From: Firmicutes bacterium ADurb.Bin193
Lineage (GTDB): Bacteria > Bacillota > Clostridia > Monoglobales > Firm-18
Length of the DNA stretch: 64,000 nucleotides
Direction: 5' to 3'
Assembly (NCBI GenBank): GCA_002070105.1
Contig: MWCQ01000014.1
Coordinates: 1 to 64,000 of the forward strand
This document shows, in pieces, positions 63,136 to 64,000 of this stretch. Under the pieces are notes generated by a model that had not been told where the DNA came from, did not search any database, and saw nothing but the letters and a program-made list of their open reading frames with translations. The translations under genes were made by a program, and so were the position numbers. Within the stretch, counting starts at the first letter, position 1. Every line of letters starts with the position of its first letter.

Positions 63136-64000
63136 ATGAAACTATCGGGGAAATCCTTATCAATAAGCCCGTCGCCGACACTGTCGATTGACGCAAAGTA
63201 TAAGGAAATGATTGCAAATGGGATTGATGTAGTGGGCTTCGGTGCGGGTGAGCCTGACTTTGATACCCCCGAACACATAAAAGAGGCGGCCGTTGCCGCC
63301 ATTAATAGGGGCTTTACAAAGTATACGCCCGCGTCAGGGACGGTTGAGCTTAAAAAGGCGGTCTGCAAAAAGCTTGCAAGGGACAACGGTCTTTCCTATA
63401 CGCCCGCCGATATTGTTATTTCAAACGGTGCAAAACATTCCTTGGTAAATGCATTCTGTGCAATATTAAATCCGGGTGATGAGGTTATAATTCCCGCTCC
63501 CTACTGGGTAAGCTACCCTGAAATGGTGAAGATTGCGGACGGCGTTCCCGTTGTTTTGGAAACGACCGAGGAGGACGGCTTTAAGTTCACCCCCGCACAG
63601 CTTGAGGCGGCGATAACTCCCAGGACAAGGGCTATTGTAATAAACAGTCCGAGCAATCCCACAGGAATGATCTATGGCAGGGACGAGCTTAAAGCGATAG
63701 CAGAAATTGCGATAAGGCACAATATTTTCGTTATTTCGGACGAAATCTATGAAAAACTTGTGTACGACGGAAACGAGCATGTAAGCATTGCATCATTGGG
63801 CGATAAAATCAAAGAGCTTACCATTATCGTAAACGGCGTTTCAAAGTCTTATGCAATGACGGGGTGGAGAATCGGCTACACCGCAAGCGCTCCCGAAATC
63901 GCAAAGGTTATGGGGAATGTTCAAAGCCATGCAACCTCAAACCCCTGCTCAATATCACAGGCGGCGGCGGTTGCCGCGCTTGAAGGGCCGCAATACAGTA
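63136..64000 (+). CDS. Class I aminotransferase (aspartate-type), cut by window end
   Basis: PLP-dependent aminotransferase of the AspB/PatA-like group. The first 288 residues are present: LSISPSPTLSIDAKYKEM, GVDVVGF-type GAGEPDFDTPEHI, YTPASGTVELKKAV, AIVINSPSNPTGMIYGRDEL, ISDEIYEKLVYDG and the PLP lysine in VNGVSKSYAMTGWRIGY. It runs off the right edge. RBS GGGGATGAAAT. Aspartate aminotransferase is most likely; other class I specificities cannot be excluded. Confidence 0.92.
   Translation, partial: MKLSGKSLSISPSPTLSIDAKYKEMIANGIDVVGFGAGEPDFDTPEHIKEAAVAAINRGFTKYTPASGTVELKKAVCKKLARDNGLSYTPADIVISNGAKHSLVNAFCAILNPGDEVIIPAPYWVSYPEMVKIADGVPVVLETTEEDGFKFTPAQLEAAITPRTRAIVINSPSNPTGMIYGRDELKAIAEIAIRHNIFVISDEIYEKLVYDGNEHVSIASLGDKIKELTIIVNGVSKSYAMTGWRIGYTASAPEIAKVMGNVQSHATSNPCSISQAAAVAALEGPQYS

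Overview
The window looks like a chromosomal contig from an anaerobic, endospore-forming member of the Clostridia (Firmicutes), probably an uncultured lineage. The evidence is pyruvate:ferredoxin oxidoreductase, pyruvate formate-lyase with its activase, two sporulation proteins (a SipL-like SPOCS/LysM protein and a SpoIVFB-like protease), the Firmicutes gene order yicC-remA-gmk-rpoZ-coaBC-priA-def-fmt-rsmB, a DnaD/DnaI primosome pair, and many TTGACA-N17-TATAAT promoters. No tRNA, rRNA or CRISPR array was recognised.

Layout. 1-3.86 kb: the edge of a prophage or phage-derived island, all on the minus strand (HTH repressor, serine recombinase, secreted stalk-domain protein, YjcQ-like protein, large terminase). 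3.9-5.1 kb: a decayed junction with a truncated ORF, a palindromic repeat and a terminator. 5.1-10.7 kb: a fermentation block of acetaldehyde dehydrogenase, iron alcohol dehydrogenase, pflB and pflA. The first two are a split AdhE and lie behind a promoter flanked by two Rex-like operators. 10.8-15.9 kb: a TIM-barrel epimerase, a stalk-domain esterase and a 900-residue BspA-type LRR surface protein. 16.0-24.3 kb (minus): the housekeeping operon yicC to rsmB. 24.5-29.5 kb: SipL-like protein, stalk-domain HtrA-like protease and a stalk-domain secreted protein. 29.7-38.2 kb: ilvB, dnaD, dnaI, cdd, udp and nifJ. 38.3-46.5 kb: a B12/radical-SAM protein (minus), then ddl, murI, a DUF1934 protein, argS, a secreted unknown and a CtpA-like protease. 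46.6-49.0 kb: a secreted sulfatase with HEAT-like repeats. 49.1-56.5 kb (minus): two linked radical-SAM genes, degV, an orphan peptide-binding lipoprotein, pgeF, a SpoIVFB-like gene and its acidic membrane partner. 56.6-64 kb: a lipoprotein, queH, a frameshifted LRR paralogue, rplS, lepB, rbgA, rnhB, yraN, an M19 dipeptidase and a truncated aminotransferase.

How the genes fit together. Pyruvate can be split by PFOR or by PFL, and the acetyl-CoA reduced through acetaldehyde to ethanol; the Rex-like sites suggest NADH-responsive control. A second theme is the cell surface. Four proteins carry copper-amine-oxidase-N-type 'stalk' domains (one is inside the prophage), and two LRR proteins and a sulfatase share a similar C-terminal domain. 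The most interesting signals are the broken AdhE linker, the matching promoter architecture of the two LRR genes, an inverted pair of about 130-bp two-hairpin repeats, and a long hairpin in the leader of the protease operon.
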